Part shown: in pieces, positions 24,023-36,479 of the stretch | Layout: each line of letters starts with the position of its first letter | Position numbering within the stretch: position 1 is the stretch's first letter | NCBI GenBank assembly: GCA_011033025.1 | Contig: WFMF01000652.1 | Location: 1-64,000 of the forward strand | Source: Beroe forskalii | Taxonomy: Eukaryota > Ctenophora > Nuda > Beroida > Beroidae | Direction of reading: 5' to 3' | Length of the DNA stretch: 64,000 nt | Notes under the pieces: model-generated | What the model saw: the letters and a program-made list of their open reading frames with translations, nothing else | Database searches by the model: none | Told to the model about the DNA's origin: nothing | Position numbers and translations under genes: made by a program

Positions 24023-25044
24023 AATCAGCCATAAGTTCTACCTCAATCATTTATTAGCTGGTTCAATTTTATTCTCCTTTCTATAAATATTTTTGATTAC
24101 TTAGGTATGATTTACATATGATAGATAACTTGTAAGGGAGGGAATGTGGGTCCTTGGATGTGTTGACCGAGAGACAGGACATTATTCAATTAACAAATCT
24201 AAATTCTAACATGCTCCTCCTTGCAAGCAAAAAGAGCTAACACAATTTATACAAACACCTATCAATACAGAAAGGTAAATTAAATAAAGGTATCTCACTT
24301 GGATCCTGTCAAAGACTAAGGAAAGAGCTGTTGGAAAGTTTTGCAGCTCGACTGTACAAAGATGACTGTATTTGTATCCCAAAGCTTTAAGAATAAAAAA
24401 GAGAGACAGGACACAATTTTTGGGCAGAGTGTCATATGATTGGTCATTAAGCTTAGGTCATGAATGGGTCTGCCTTATTATATCTGATCCTTGTCATCAT
24501 CTGATGAGCATTGGCAACAAAATGTGTTCTCTCCTATGGTGGTAACATCTCCTTTCAAAGTTTGAAAAGAGGAAAAGAAACCACACATCTGTTTTTAATA
24601 TAATAAAGTAATTAATAATGAATTAATTTGAAAAGCAGACAACTGCTTTTGATTCTTGTCTACTTTTGAACTCAAAAGCAGATTTAAACTTTTCAAAAGC
24701 AGACTCTTAAGCCTGCAGTGCTTCCCAAGGGGACACTTCTCTGTAGAACAGATCTCAAGTGGTCTAAAATCGAATTTTATGAGGTAATCAACTTAGTGCC
24801 ATTTGATTATCCCCCATTTACCTCAAAAAGAGGTGACAACTTTATTTTTGATCAAAACTGAAATTTCATGTTTGCACTGGTCACATCCTTTTTTCAGCTG
24901 AAGAAGCATTAGGATTTTGCCATTAAATAAATTAAAATCAATTAAAAGGCATTCTATCAAAGTTGTACAGGAGTTTTTTCGACCAACTGCTGTAAACTGC
25001 CTGTTATAAAACCAAAAATCGATCTATGGTCCTCTGCATCAATT

Positions 25045-25210
25045 TAGGCACCTGCATCGTTACGCGTCGATCAAATGGATTGATCAAATGAAAAACGCAC
25101 ACAATCGCGCGCGCTTGCTTTTTTGCGCGGATGTCTTCATAAAAGTGTATTGTGCGCGTTTTTCATTTGATCAATCCATTTGATCAACGCGTAACGATGA
25201 AACCACCTTA
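25045..25210. repeat. Inverted-repeat element, family E (CATCGTTACGCGT arms)
   Basis: CATCGTTACGCGT, then GATCAAATGGATTGATCAAA, is mirrored on the right to give about 50-bp arms around a GC-rich centre. The outer ends (TTAGGCACC and GGTGGTTTCATC inverse) resemble the element at 59305-59537. Confidence 0.6.
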
Positions 25211-25318
25211 TTCTTTATCTGCATGCTTTAAACGTCCAGAATATTTATATCCAACTCCTATAATAACATACATAATAACATACATAATGGTAGAACAGTC
25301 CGACATCTCCATGAACGA

Positions 25319-25615
25319 GTGTCGGAGCATCGAGGGGGGTTCTATGAACTTTTGGATAAACCGAATGTTCGTTTTTCAGATAATTTTGAAACTTCCGATA
25401 TTTATAGTCTGGGAGCTCACTTGGTCGATGACCATGGATTTTTAGATAAAGCTAATTTTAATACCTCTTATGAAATTCTTATCTTAATGAATTCTAGTCC
25501 CAAAAATTTAGAAATCAATGAACATAAATTTATTCAAAAATTAAGATCAATTAAACCTTTTGGAATTAATTCTAATGACCCCTTTGGGATACCTCTACTC
25601 TCATTTAAGACTTAG
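25319..25615 (+). pseudogene. Retroelement C-terminal fragment (Penelope/GIY-YIG-type tail likely)
   Basis: An open frame reads SDNFETSDIYSLGAHLVDDH, then INEHKFIQKLRSIKPFGINS and DPFGIPLLSF to a stop. The EH.FI..L.S..PFGIN pattern is characteristic of the tail of invertebrate retroelement proteins with a GIY-YIG-like end. There is no start and no upstream domain, so this is a 5'-truncated remnant. Confidence 0.4.
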
Positions 25616-25839
25616 GTGGTTTTCTGTACATTTGCTTTGCTGTTTTCCTAATCTAGTTTATTCTCATTATAGGCACTGATGATGTGTAAAACGAAAGATT
25701 TCTGCCTCATATTAATGAGAGTTTAATTCAGTATATCAGCATTTCATTCTTGTCAGAGCGATTGGGAATTTATGTACTCATAATAACATACTTAACACCC
25801 AAAAAGAGCAATTGGAATTCGTCCAAATAATTAGTTGTG

Positions 25840-26120
25840 ACCTGTTACTTTATATTATGGTCTTCAGGATTACTTTGCTCAGAAACATCTGGTAAGGGTC
25901 CATATGGTTCCTGTGTGAATATAGAACTAAATGCTTTAGCTTATTCTTCAGCTGCCTCAGTAGAATTAGTGGTACGAGAACCAGCTTCACGTCCTAGTTC
26001 AGGAACACCTGATTTGAGCAAAAATTTATTCCGTAGATAGCTGTAGAAAGCTTTTGAATTATCTTTAACACGAGATGCTAGTTTTCTTTCATAGTTTACA
26101 GTAGTTTCAATCTGAAATTT
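25840..26120 (-). pseudogene. Non-LTR retrotransposon fragment (linker before RT)
   Basis: Minus-strand translation gives NYERKLASRVKDNSKAFYSY, then LRNK and FTQEPYGPLPDVSEQ with an in-frame stop. It matches the region at 30300-30518 (HNSKAFYSYLRNR, FVHEPFGPLPQS) of the element at 28589-30560. It is a second, shorter, decayed copy of a related element. Confidence 0.6.
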
Positions 26121-26289
26121 TCATCTTCATATATTTGCTGTGGTGACATTGTATGGCTAAAATTTTCAGAATATGGGTTGCAGTCAAAATGTTTCCAAGC
26201 ATCATTCTTGAGTTCCTGTTTGCTTTCAAGGCTGAACTCGACCATGGTGATTTTAATGGTACATTATTTATATAGAAAGGATCAGTTGG

Positions 26290-26780
26290 AGTCCGCCAGT
26301 GGAATTGATTCTGCTACCGGAGTCCACTGGCAGATTCTACTGGCAGACTAAGATTCCGCCATGGAATTCCCCAAACCAGGGGCATTGTGCACTCTGTGCA
26401 CAAAACCAGGGTCCGGGTTAGGGCATGTCGTGGAATTCCACAGCAGACTTTGAAACTCCACGGCGGAATTTCGACTTGAACTTCGAAAACTCCATGGTGG
26501 ACTTTTTTTGGTGGAAAGTTTAACAATTCCACAGCAGATGTTCTGCCAGAGTGCGGAAAATCCACTGCGGACCCACAACTCTGTGGTGGAATTTTAAAAA
26601 ATCAACTGCAGGTCCACTAAATTCTGCCATAAAAAATTTTTGGTGGAATTAATCAGAATCCACGACAAACCTGCAGCAGACCCACCAGTTCCAGGGCAGA
26701 TCTGCGGCCAAGTCAATTCTGCCAAGTATTTAGCCTCATTATTCATCAGAACCTGATCAGTAAGCTTTACTGGAGTTGTC
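26290..26780. repeat. Degenerate TCCACNGCGGAATT repeat
   Basis: Variants of GGAATTCCAC, CCACTGGCAGA and CTGCGGACC recur roughly every 20-40 bases in both orientations. It is non-coding; the long minus frames at 26314-26578 follow from the repeat. Confidence 0.5.
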
Positions 26781-28560
26781 CTCCAACCCACCTTCTACAA
26801 TTGGTTTCAGTAACTCAGTAAGTCCAATCTCAGTAAGTCCAAGATCATTAAAGTCCAAGATCATTAAAGCTGTTGGCAAATTTAGCTTATGCAGAATGAA
26901 ACTTATTATCTGTATTGAAATTGCCTGGAAGACTTATGCCATTACTCCGGACAACATTTGTTTCTCTGACAGGGTCTGGGATCTATATATGCATGCAATA
27001 CAAACAGAACCTGGAACACCCTGCAATATTCTCGGTACTAGAAAAAGGAACAATTCAAAAATATTGGTAGACCAAAAAGTGCCACACGAGTATAATAATA
27101 TTATAATATAATACTAACTGCAGCAGTTACACTCAATGATATTTCCCATAATACAAAAAATAGTCAATTGAATCCACCCTCTTGTTACATTAAGAGAATT
27201 AGTTTTCAGGATATTTTGCACTTCTGAAGCATAGATTTACATTATGATGATTAAATAAAGATAATAAAATATTAATATATCCTCAGATTGAACAGACGTC
27301 TTGGTATAGACTTAGTATGTTGAAAGAGTTTGAAACTCCATTTTAAGAAAATTGATTTAGCTTACACTATATGAACACAATAAAATATTCTTAAAATAAA
27401 GTATACTAGAAATAAAGACTATCCTAGCTTCAAGTGCTGGTACACTCAAAGGAAGCAATAAGCCTCCAGCCCTACGACCTTGCATTTCACCAGCATTTGA
27501 AAGCCTACCCACACTGGGTAGGAGGTCTTCTATCATGTAAGCTAAGTCAAACACATATCAGATTATGTTCCTTGATCACTTCATATTAGAGTGCTCTAAC
27601 AATATTTAACTCCTTAACAATATATAACTCCCTATCAATATAATAATTCCTAACACCCTGAAATCAGAACCCTATTGTTTGAATGCTCTAATGCTAGAGT
27701 TCCCCTATTACCCTGAAATCAGAATCCCTCAACTAGAACACTCTATCATTATTACTCCCATATTACCCTGAAATCAGAAATCATTTATAATTATAAGCTT
27801 TTTGTTCGTACATATTTTTAGTAATTTTAGGTGTGTTCAATGATATGCTAAATAAAATTTTTGTTTTCTTCTGAAATTTTGTTTTCTTCTGAACAGTACC
27901 TTTGTCAGTTTCAATGCAAACAGCCAGAGAGACAAGTTCTCCTTTTTCCTGTGGTATATTATTTCTGACAAAATTATTAATCCCCCCCCCTTTCTATCAT
28001 GGTTTTGGGTCTCAGGAAAAGAAATGGCTGAAAAAATGTAGGGGACTCATCAATAAAGTCAATTTTATAATTCTTCTGCTGCAAATTCATTATCATATAC
28101 AGCAATATAGCATATCAGGTACAATTGCCAACTTAAAATCGTCATAGCTCGGCTTCTGAGCAATGTTTTCTTCTTCTATAACATTCTCTAGAGTAAAAAA
28201 CGTTGGTGACCATATTAACTTTCCAAAACTTTCGTTTGCCTCAAAAATTCAGCTGGAAAAAAAGGATAAATAAATAAATAAATAAATAAAAGGATTTTGC
28301 CAATTGGGAAACACGATTCTGCACATCATTCTTCAAAACACTTAATCATTTGATTATGTACCTTGACATGGTACTCAGAATTAACATATTCGATCAACTG
28401 TCATCATTGAAAATTTAGTCTACAGGGTAACACATAGCATGCTATCACCATTAGCTTAGATAAAGTAAAAACATTTGAATAATTTAAATGAAACAAGGTG
28501 TGCAATTAACCTATACATGCATATAATATTCCATACATGCTTTAAAAACACTGTTGTACA
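26781..28560. other. AT-rich region without a supported gene
   Basis: Contains short repeats of CCCTGAAATCAGAA at 27655-27780 and a (TAAA)n microsatellite at 28266-28290. The open frames are short and low in complexity. Confidence 0.5.
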
Positions 28561-28588
28561 ATTATAAGAAATGACAATGATAAAAACC

Positions 28589-30560
28589 TCAATGAGAGTA
28601 AATATTTATGCCCTTTCGTTTTGCTATAAAAGGGTTATCAAGCAAAAATTTATTAAAAACCTCTTTATTGCGCAGGTAGTTAGGATTACCTTCGATTTTA
28701 TCAATAATCAAAGACGAAACATGCCAGAAGTTGTCATCAGAACTTCCTAATGAAAAAGAATCATTTTTGAATCTATCTAAATTAATTTTGAAACTTATAA
28801 CATTATCTGACAATTTAACATAAGGTGGCAGCTTATTCCAGTACATTTTGATTCTTTCAGGCAAAAACGATTGTCTAATTTTACAAATAGCACTTCCCAC
28901 TGTGGGTTTGATCCTACTTAAAATATTGCTCCCTGATCGACCCATCTTAAAAATATTCTTTCCATAAGAAACCTTTCCTGTTGTCAATCTAAACGTTTCT
29001 ATTAAGTCACCACGAATTCTTCTTTCACCAAGGGTAGTCAATCCCATCATCTCCAATCGCTTGCTATAAGGCAAGAGCCCAATATCGTCAGCTAACCTAG
29101 TAAAACGCCTCTGTATGGATTCAAGTTCTAAAATAGTCCCCAATTACCATGAGTAGCAGAGGGGCTCCAGATTTGCAGGCAATACTCTAGTTTTGGTCTT
29201 ATTATTGTCTTATAAATGCGAGCAAGAATTCTATAATCCCTGTTTATGACATTTCTTGAAATCCAACCAATAATCTTATTAGCATCTCTAATGCAAGACT
29301 TAATATTTGAGTCCCAACTTAATTCTTCACTCACTTGTAAGCCTAAATCTTTCTCAGTTGTTACTTCATCTAATAAAATCCCATCCAAGAAGTAATGATA
29401 AAGAGGATTTCTATTGTAAGGTAAATGCATAACATGGCACTTTTCAGGATTAAATCTTAGAAGCCAAGTAGATTCCCAATTTTCTAATAAATGCAAGTCT
29501 TCATTTACTAAATTGTTATCACTGGCATTAGCTATCAACTTCAGATCATCTGCAAACAACTTAACAACATTAACAATTCCATCTGGCAGATCATTAATGA
29601 ACAGTAGGAAAAGCAAAGGTCCAAGGACTGAACCCTGAGGGACCCCAGAAAGGACAGGTTTACTATTTGAATAACAGCCACGAACACAAGTTCTCATTGA
29701 TCTGTCAGATAGAAAATCCCTTACTATTTCAAGTATTTGACCATTCACTCCATAGTTTTCAAGCTTGGTAAGGGAGGCGGTAATGAGGACAGAATCAAAA
29801 GCCTTCCAAAAATCAAAATAAAAAATGTCTACAGGGTACCCACATTCAAGCATTTCTAAAATAGAGTCAATAGTTTCAAGCAGATTAGACAAACATGATT
29901 TCCCCTCCAAAAAGCCATGCTGATTAATATTAATTTTACCTTCAACAATATTAAGAATATTTCTTCTCAAGAACTTTTCATAAATCTTACATAAAATGCA
30001 TGTAAGTGACACAGGTCTGTAGTTCAATGGATCTAACTTTGAATCTTTTTTATGCAATGCTATTACATTAGCAGTTTTCCATATATGAGGCATCTTTCTC
30101 TGTTCAATACAAAATTGTATAGTTTTGTCAAACATGCAACAAAATCAGTGTTATCAGCTAAGGACTTTAACAACTTAGGGTGTATATTATCAGGACCAAA
30201 ACTCTTATAGATATTTATGTTTTTTAATTCTTTATAAACATCACTAACATCAATCATAATTTCATGATCCTTACTTTCTACATCATTGGAATAGCAACTT
30301 TGAGGAAGGGGTCCAAAAGGCTCATGCACAAATACTGAAAAAAAGGCTTCAGCAAAGCACTCAGCTGTCTCAAAGTCATTTGTTGTCATGGAACCAAGTT
30401 GCGCATCCTTCCTCAAGGTTGTAACAATTGATTTAACCTTACGCCGGTTACGAAGATAAGAGTAAAAAGCCTTCGAATTATGCTTTAAATCATTTGTTAT
30501 GGTCTTCTCATACTTCAATTTTGCCTTAGTTTCTAAATCATCAAACTTTTGACTTTCATA
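28589..30560 (-). mobile_element. Broken non-LTR (CR1/Jockey-like) retrotransposon with reverse transcriptase
   Basis: Three overlapping minus-strand frames make one polyprotein. The first (30063-30518) holds the linker and the start of the RT (NINIYKSFGPDNIHPKLL). The second (29128-30135) holds the RT core: KTANVIALHKKD, NYRPVSLTCILCKIYEKF, KAFDSV, SGVPQGSVLGPLLFLLFIND and the catalytic FADD. The third (28589-29143) holds the C-terminal region (LESIQRRFTRLADD, YWNKLPPYVKLS). Frameshifts near 30110 and 29137 separate them, and the endonuclease half is missing. It is a 5'-truncated, inactive copy. Confidence 0.9.
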
Positions 30561-30769
30561 AAGTGCAAACGTTAAACTTTGATCAAAAATAAAAATTTCA
30601 CAAATCTTTTTATGGTAAATGGGGGATGATTAATACCCCCAAATTCATTTTGAAATATCGACCAAAAATATATGACGGCCTATTTTTCTGGGAAGCGTGA
30701 ATGGTGAAGGGCTGCTCAACGCTTACGAGGGTTAGCAACTGATAGACCCTCGTAAAAATTTTCACCTAA

Positions 30770-31190
30770 CCAGGTGCTTACGCTCGCGCGCGGTCGACGG
30801 AGGAACGACGGGGCATTCCCCTAACCAGGCGCGTAGCACTTGCTTCCTAAGCCCGCAAAGGAGTGTAGATACGCGCCGCGCGCTTCCCTACGCGCGACGA
30901 TAAACAGGGATATACGCGTTTAGCAAAGCGCTTGCCGCGCCGCACACTCCGTGCGCGTAACCAGGGTTGAGGGTTGGTTAGGGCAATCCCCTAACCAGGG
31001 GCGTCGCGCCGCGCTCGCTGCGCCGCGCACTCCGTGCGCGTAACCAGGGTTCTGGTTAGAGCGAGACGGTGCGCCGCGCGCAGAACAGGGCGCTGGTTAG
31101 TGCTATAAAAATTGATGATTCAGCGGCGCGCCGCGCGCATTCACTAACTTTGCTAAATACGTATACCCCTGATTAAAAAAACAACAACAA
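30770..31190. repeat. GC-rich complex repeat cluster, second site
   Basis: Same vocabulary as 2260-3440: AAGCCCGCAAAGGAGTG, CGCGCCGCGCG, GGGATATACGCGTTTAGCAA, plus CGTAACCAGGGTTNNGGTTAG units. Non-coding. Confidence 0.6.
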
Positions 31191-31191
31191 T

Positions 31192-31368
31192 AGGGTAGGT
31201 CTCCCATATAAACGGGAGCCTTCATTATCTATGACAATGACGTCACTCAGAAAAATATAATTAAGCGCACCTAGCGCTTTAAGGACTAGGGTTAGGGTCA
31301 GGATTAGGGTCAAGATTTGTTAGGGTTAGGGTTAGGATTAAGGTTAGGGTTGTGGTTAGGGTTATGGT
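31192..31368. repeat. Family C element, left part only
   Basis: Begins AGGGTAGGTCTCCCATATAA like the copy at 3605 and runs through the TTAGGG-like core. The right end is cut off where the foldback at 31377 begins. Confidence 0.6.
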
Positions 31369-31376
31369 TTAATTGT

Positions 31377-32249
31377 AATTATGCACCTTCTTCAAAAACC
31401 CTATAGGCACCAGGGTACCGTGTGCAATAAATTATTGCGCACTGTAGTGCCGATATCTGAATTTATTACGCACTGTAGGTCATAATAATTTATTATGGTG
31501 CAGTAGAACAGTGCGTAACAATTTACTTCATACAGTTGAGCAAACAGTACCTTCAAATCTTGATTTAAAACATTTCCTTGTGTTTGAAAATATTGTCATT
31601 TTTTCGAGTAATGACGGTGCATAATTCAGTTTAATAACTCGTAAAAGTTACTAAACTCAGCATTAAAAAACCTCGGCCTTCGGCCTCGGTTTTTCAATGC
31701 CATATTACACACTCGGGCCTTCGGCCCTCGTGTGTAATATTACGTTTAGTAACTTTTACTCGTTACTAAACCCTTCATAATAAACGTGTGCAAAAACTTT
31801 TCATAATCAAACGTTTAAAAAGCGTTTTATCATTTATGAATGAAGGGTTTAGTAACGAGTAAAAATTGCTAACCGGGATATAACACACGAGGGCCGAAGG
31901 CCCGAGTGTGTTATATCGCATTAAGAACCGAGGCCGAAGGCCGAGGTTTTTATTGCAGAGGTTTGCACTTTTTACGAGTTATTAAACTGAATTATGCACC
32001 GTAATTACTCGTAAAAAAGGGAATAATTTCAAACACAAGGAAATGTTTTAATTTATGATATGAAAGTACAACTGGGTCTACTGTGTGAAATAAATTATTG
32101 CGCACACCATAATAATTTATTATGACCTACAGTGCGTAATAAATCCTGATTTTGGCACTTCAGTGCGTAATAATTTATTGCGCACGGTACCCTGGTGCCT
32201 ATAGGGTTTTTGAATGCATAGCAAAAACATGCCTGGAAGGTGCATAATG
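31377..32249. repeat. Foldback element, family D (GGCCGAAGGCC hairpins)
   Basis: Outer arms ATTATGCACC with CCCTATAGGCACCAGGGTACC and their inverse at 32165-32248 enclose nested inverted blocks: AATAAATTATTGCGCAC, TTACTCGTAAAA, and hairpins CCTCGGCCTTCGGCCTCGG and CGAGGGCCGAAGGCCCGAG. No coding potential. Related copies are at 36480-37365 and 51938-53572. Confidence 0.75.
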
Positions 32250-34470
32250 CTTATAAAAACTTTCATAAACGTTCACAGAAATATGTTTTATAAAAGTTTC
32301 CAAAATTCTTTTCATATTAATTATCAACGTTTGTCGTTTACAAAAAAAATAATATGCAATTGCACGTTTGCAAAAACGTCTTATAAATATTAAGGTTAAT
32401 CTAGGGTTGTGTTGAAAAACACACTTTGTATATAATACCAACATCTGACACCATAGCTCACTGTTCGTAAGTTTTATTAGTTTTATAAACTCCTACAGAA
32501 AAAATTAATATACCATCGTTTTAAAAGGGTTTCATACAAATAACGATTTTATAAATGTTTTATAAAATTAAAAAAGGGTCCATAAACTTATATAAACAAC
32601 AAACGTTTTATCTTTTATCAACGTTTTATGAAAGTATTCTCCGAAGAACATTTTATTAACGTTTTATACGAAAAAAGTTTTAGAAACTTTTCTGATCCGT
32701 TTTTTAGGAGCGGAAATCATTGATCATACATAAAAGTTCGAGCTGTTCGAAACCCTGATATTTGTAGCTCCGTATGCGCGTTCCCTTAAACTCGGTGGCA
32801 AATGAAAATACACTTGATTGAAAATTTGTGTCTTCCATCGCCAAAGCAAAACAATTTGATCATCCAGGCCCACTGAGGACGGTCCAAATTATAATCAGAT
32901 GTTATTTTGGACCGCACTCAGCTGGCCTGGATGATCAATTCTCTTTGTTTTTCCGATAGAAGAAACACGAATCAAGTGTATCTTCATTTGCCGTCGACTT
33001 TAAGTTTAAAGCCACATTTGAATGCTGACAGTTAATTGTTCAACAGAACTTACAGCGAATATATTCACTGCATTCTCCAGGCTAAACTTCAACGAAAAAA
33101 ATATATTTTAAATTTGAATTATGTTTTGATCATGATGGCTGCAAACCTCATTTTGTGCAAGCATGCTGATGCAGCAGACGCTCACGCATACGGCATAAGT
33201 ATTAGCATCAGTAGACAGTATTTGGATTTGTTCATCTCAGTCTTAACACTCAACGCTTGCTTCTTCATAGTTTATTTCAGTTACTCAGTTAATTCTTATT
33301 GTTTAGTTAATGTTTGACTTTTGGACTGAAAATTTCGGTGAAAAAATTTCCTGGCCGATTTTCCGGATTCGTTACGAAACCCAAATTATTTTCAAAAAAA
33401 CAATTACAAACAAAATTGTTTTTGGCCATATGATTTTTTGGTCGAATCGAATTCATGATTTTTGGGGAAAATAACGGTCAAGAAAATCGAAGTTTCGGTT
33501 CCCGTCAGTACCCACATACAATATCATCTCAACCATGTAACGGTGATCGTTAACGTATGGGAATTTGAAGCAGCTGGCGTCAGCGTAATTCTCCGTCTTG
33601 ACAGACAGGGGCTATCAACGATAGACGAGAGAGAAATGCCCTGTCGACGCTGCTAACATTTATCAACGACTATTAACGATTCTCATACTCCTAGGAAAGG
33701 GACTCATTTACGACGTTCCCCGATCTCCGGTAAGGAAAGGTTTTGCTATTAGTATTAGCAAGTCAACTACAACCGGGAAGATCTTTTCAATTTTTCAATC
33801 TTGAAGGTTGCTGTTTAGTCGACTCAATTTCACATCACGACCAATGAACATCATATTTATCTGGCAGGTGGAGCTCATTAAAGCAGCGTCTGGCAATGGC
33901 AGTGACAGCTCTTCGACATGAACGAATATTAGAATATTATTACTCGATGCTCGTTTTTTATTGGACCACGGGTTAAATCCAAAATCTAGCTTGTAATCAC
34001 TTTTAAGAATACCGTTTTTACGTTCCAATTATTCCAAATATTAAATAAGTAAATATTTGTGATTAAACAATATTAAATATTATATTTGAAATTATTGCTT
34101 GCCGCGGGTGTTGTTTGGATTTGACCACCGTCGCTCTGGGAGTTAACTGGGAACCTTGGCGTGAACTGATGCATTGAGTGACGAAGTTAAATTACTTCTG
34201 TTAATATCATTCTTGGGATGGTTGCACTACTAGCCCCATTTACGGAGCTAAATTATTGTTCCACCCCGTACCATAGTTTATAAATAAGTGACAGCTCAAC
34301 CTCCTGCGTCATGAGGTAATATTGGAATCGCATTATTTTAGTGATTGCAATTAAACCAGACAAATAGAGCTGATACGTGGGTTATAATTTGACATTTACC
34401 CTCTCTGACAGCAAATGTGAACTCTCTAAAATACGTAAAAACGACACCGTAACGACTGACAGTTCTAATA
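31420..34470. repeat. Second large duplicated block, copy 1
   Basis: Nearly identical to 36550-38913 (left part) and 41975-42632 (right part). It holds part of the family D foldback and about 2 kb of AT-rich DNA with many AACGTTTTAT phrases. Repeated short frames (33036-33317, 33462-33656) are conserved only because the DNA is. Confidence 0.85.
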
Positions 34471-36470
34471 AGGGAATATGCAGGGGACAAGATGCAGCGA
34501 TATATGAACGTCACCCAACAAATCCAATAGCATTAAAATTAAACTATCAGTAAGGAATTGGCTGCCCCCTCCCTTCTCTGCTGCTTTATAAAGGAGGGCC
34601 GGATTTGAAGCCCCTTATTCTGCCGGTGCTTCCAACCGAACACAACCACTGACCAGACCTTGTCAGATGGGGGAGCAACTTTAACCATTTCAAGTTACTC
34701 TCATAACCTTCATACTGTGTAGGTTGCATGCACTAACATGTATGAACTGGTTACTGGCTCGTGTTGAATTATTTTTGTGTTTTAAATTTAATAACGGTAT
34801 CCTGGCTAAGTTTATTCCCCAGAATCTTAGAATGCACGTTCATAACGTGAAAGGGGTTTTCATTGTTTCTGGTAAATTAGAGATATGCGATCTTTCAGAT
34901 ACCTTTTTAAACGCAATTTTAGAAATTCAAAATCATCTTTAAAGGCCAAAAAATTCCGATCAAGGTTGTTAAATACATATTTTTCTTAAACATGGAAAAA
35001 ATCTGAAAAATATTTTTGCCAAAAACTGCCGCATTTTTTCTTCTCCAATTTTGGAATCTTGCTTAAATTTTGAAATCTTCCGTATTTCCACGTGTGTTAA
35101 GTGAACTGTTAACGTATTCTTCACGTATTTAACAAAGCCTATCGAAATTTTTTCTTCTTCAGTCACGTATTTAGTATATTGTTTCAGAAGCTAATACGTC
35201 GTATTTTTAGACGATTTTTGAACGTATTTAACTACCTGTAAGACAATAACTTAACAGCAATTCTATTGAATGCTGTCGTTCTTATCCGTCTGAAAACAGA
35301 AAACTTCAAAGAAGCAGAAATTGACCTCAAACCCCTTCAGCCCGTTCTAATGATAATAAGGGATCGTTCACATACTACGTGATCAATTTTTGGCCGATTT
35401 TAACAATAGTACATGTAAGGTAATCATTCAGAAACCACCCTCCCCCTAGGTGATTACGTGTGAACGATCCCTAATAGGACGTTATGATGGTCTCCAACTT
35501 GGAAATGTTCCAAATCCAATAAATAGTTATGATTAAACTTGACCTAAGTCAGTCAAACGTTTACTGAAAGTTTCGTACATGTTCAATATTGAAGTTGAGA
35601 AGACTAAATACTATTTTGATTGAGTTGATCGTTCCCTCGATACTTAGCATTACCTAATATGTGAACGAATACGATCCCTAATAAGACGTTATGATGGTCT
35701 CCAACTTGGAAATGTTCCAAATCCAATAAATAGTTATGATTGAACTTGACCTAAGTCTGTCAAACGTTTACTGAAAGTTTCGTGCATGTTCAATATTGAA
35801 GTTGAGAAGACTAAATACTATTTTAATTGAGTTGATTGTTCCCTCGATACTTTGCATTTTCACCGTTATAGATTTATTGGCATTACTATTACGAAATCAT
35901 TGCCACTGTGCAACGTACGTCACACATGAACCAGCATGCAGAAACGTCAGACAAATCTGTTGAGAGACCCCATGATTTGGCGAGTAATTGAATGGCAAAT
36001 TTATTAAGTGCTTTGACGGTATAAAGAGAATGTGTCCCTGAATCCTGATATAAAAGTGTCTGGCCCGCAGCACAGATCACTCTGGTCATCACTCTGGTCA
36101 TCGCTCATGCGAGATGCGTGGGGCCAGTCCCTGCCAAGTTGTCACTGGGTCGCACTGTGTCAGATTCTACTTTGTACTGACTAGTCAGTATCACTGAAGT
36201 AGTGGTTACTGTAGCGAGTACAGTGCCTACTAATTACAAAGTAGTCACAGAAATCGTGTTTATTACGGATCACTTTGCGAGTATTTTCAATTATATTCCT
36301 TGGCATGGTTTCACAGTTATTTCCTTACCAGGCATTAGAATCTAACTTCATACTTCATGCAGTATGGTACATCCAATAGCCGATTTCGTTAAGAATTATT
36401 GATATTAATTCATTAATAGCTAGTAACTACGACCTTTCTAATGAACTGTAACACTTGTCAATAGGAATCA
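34471..36470. other. Spacer between duplicated blocks, with one tandem duplication
   Basis: No gene supported. A ~214-bp unit beginning near AGGACGTTATGATGGTCTCC at 35477 is repeated beginning at 35691; the first copy directly follows a family A element. Confidence 0.5.
35360..35471. repeat. Compact family A element, 112 bp
   Basis: GGGATCGTTCACATACTACG and CGTGTGAACGATCCC face each other with TAA on both outer sides. It is the internally deleted form of the ~450-bp family A copies. Confidence 0.7.
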
Positions 36471-36479
36471 TAAACATGC

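Larger units (their letters stand above)
18008..24999. repeat. Large duplicated segment, copy 2 (clean)
   Basis: The better-quality partner of 9055-15823. It holds intact SerRS exons 1-3 with normal donors, the intact 498-codon gene, and an extra 1.4 kb of inverted-repeat elements at 19993-21418. Confidence 0.85.

Noticed and set aside
33036-33656. 93- and 64-codon frames conserved between the two 31-42 kb blocks
   Set aside because: Conserved only because the whole DNA block is duplicated; they have no domain or splice support, and one frame changes its start region between copies.
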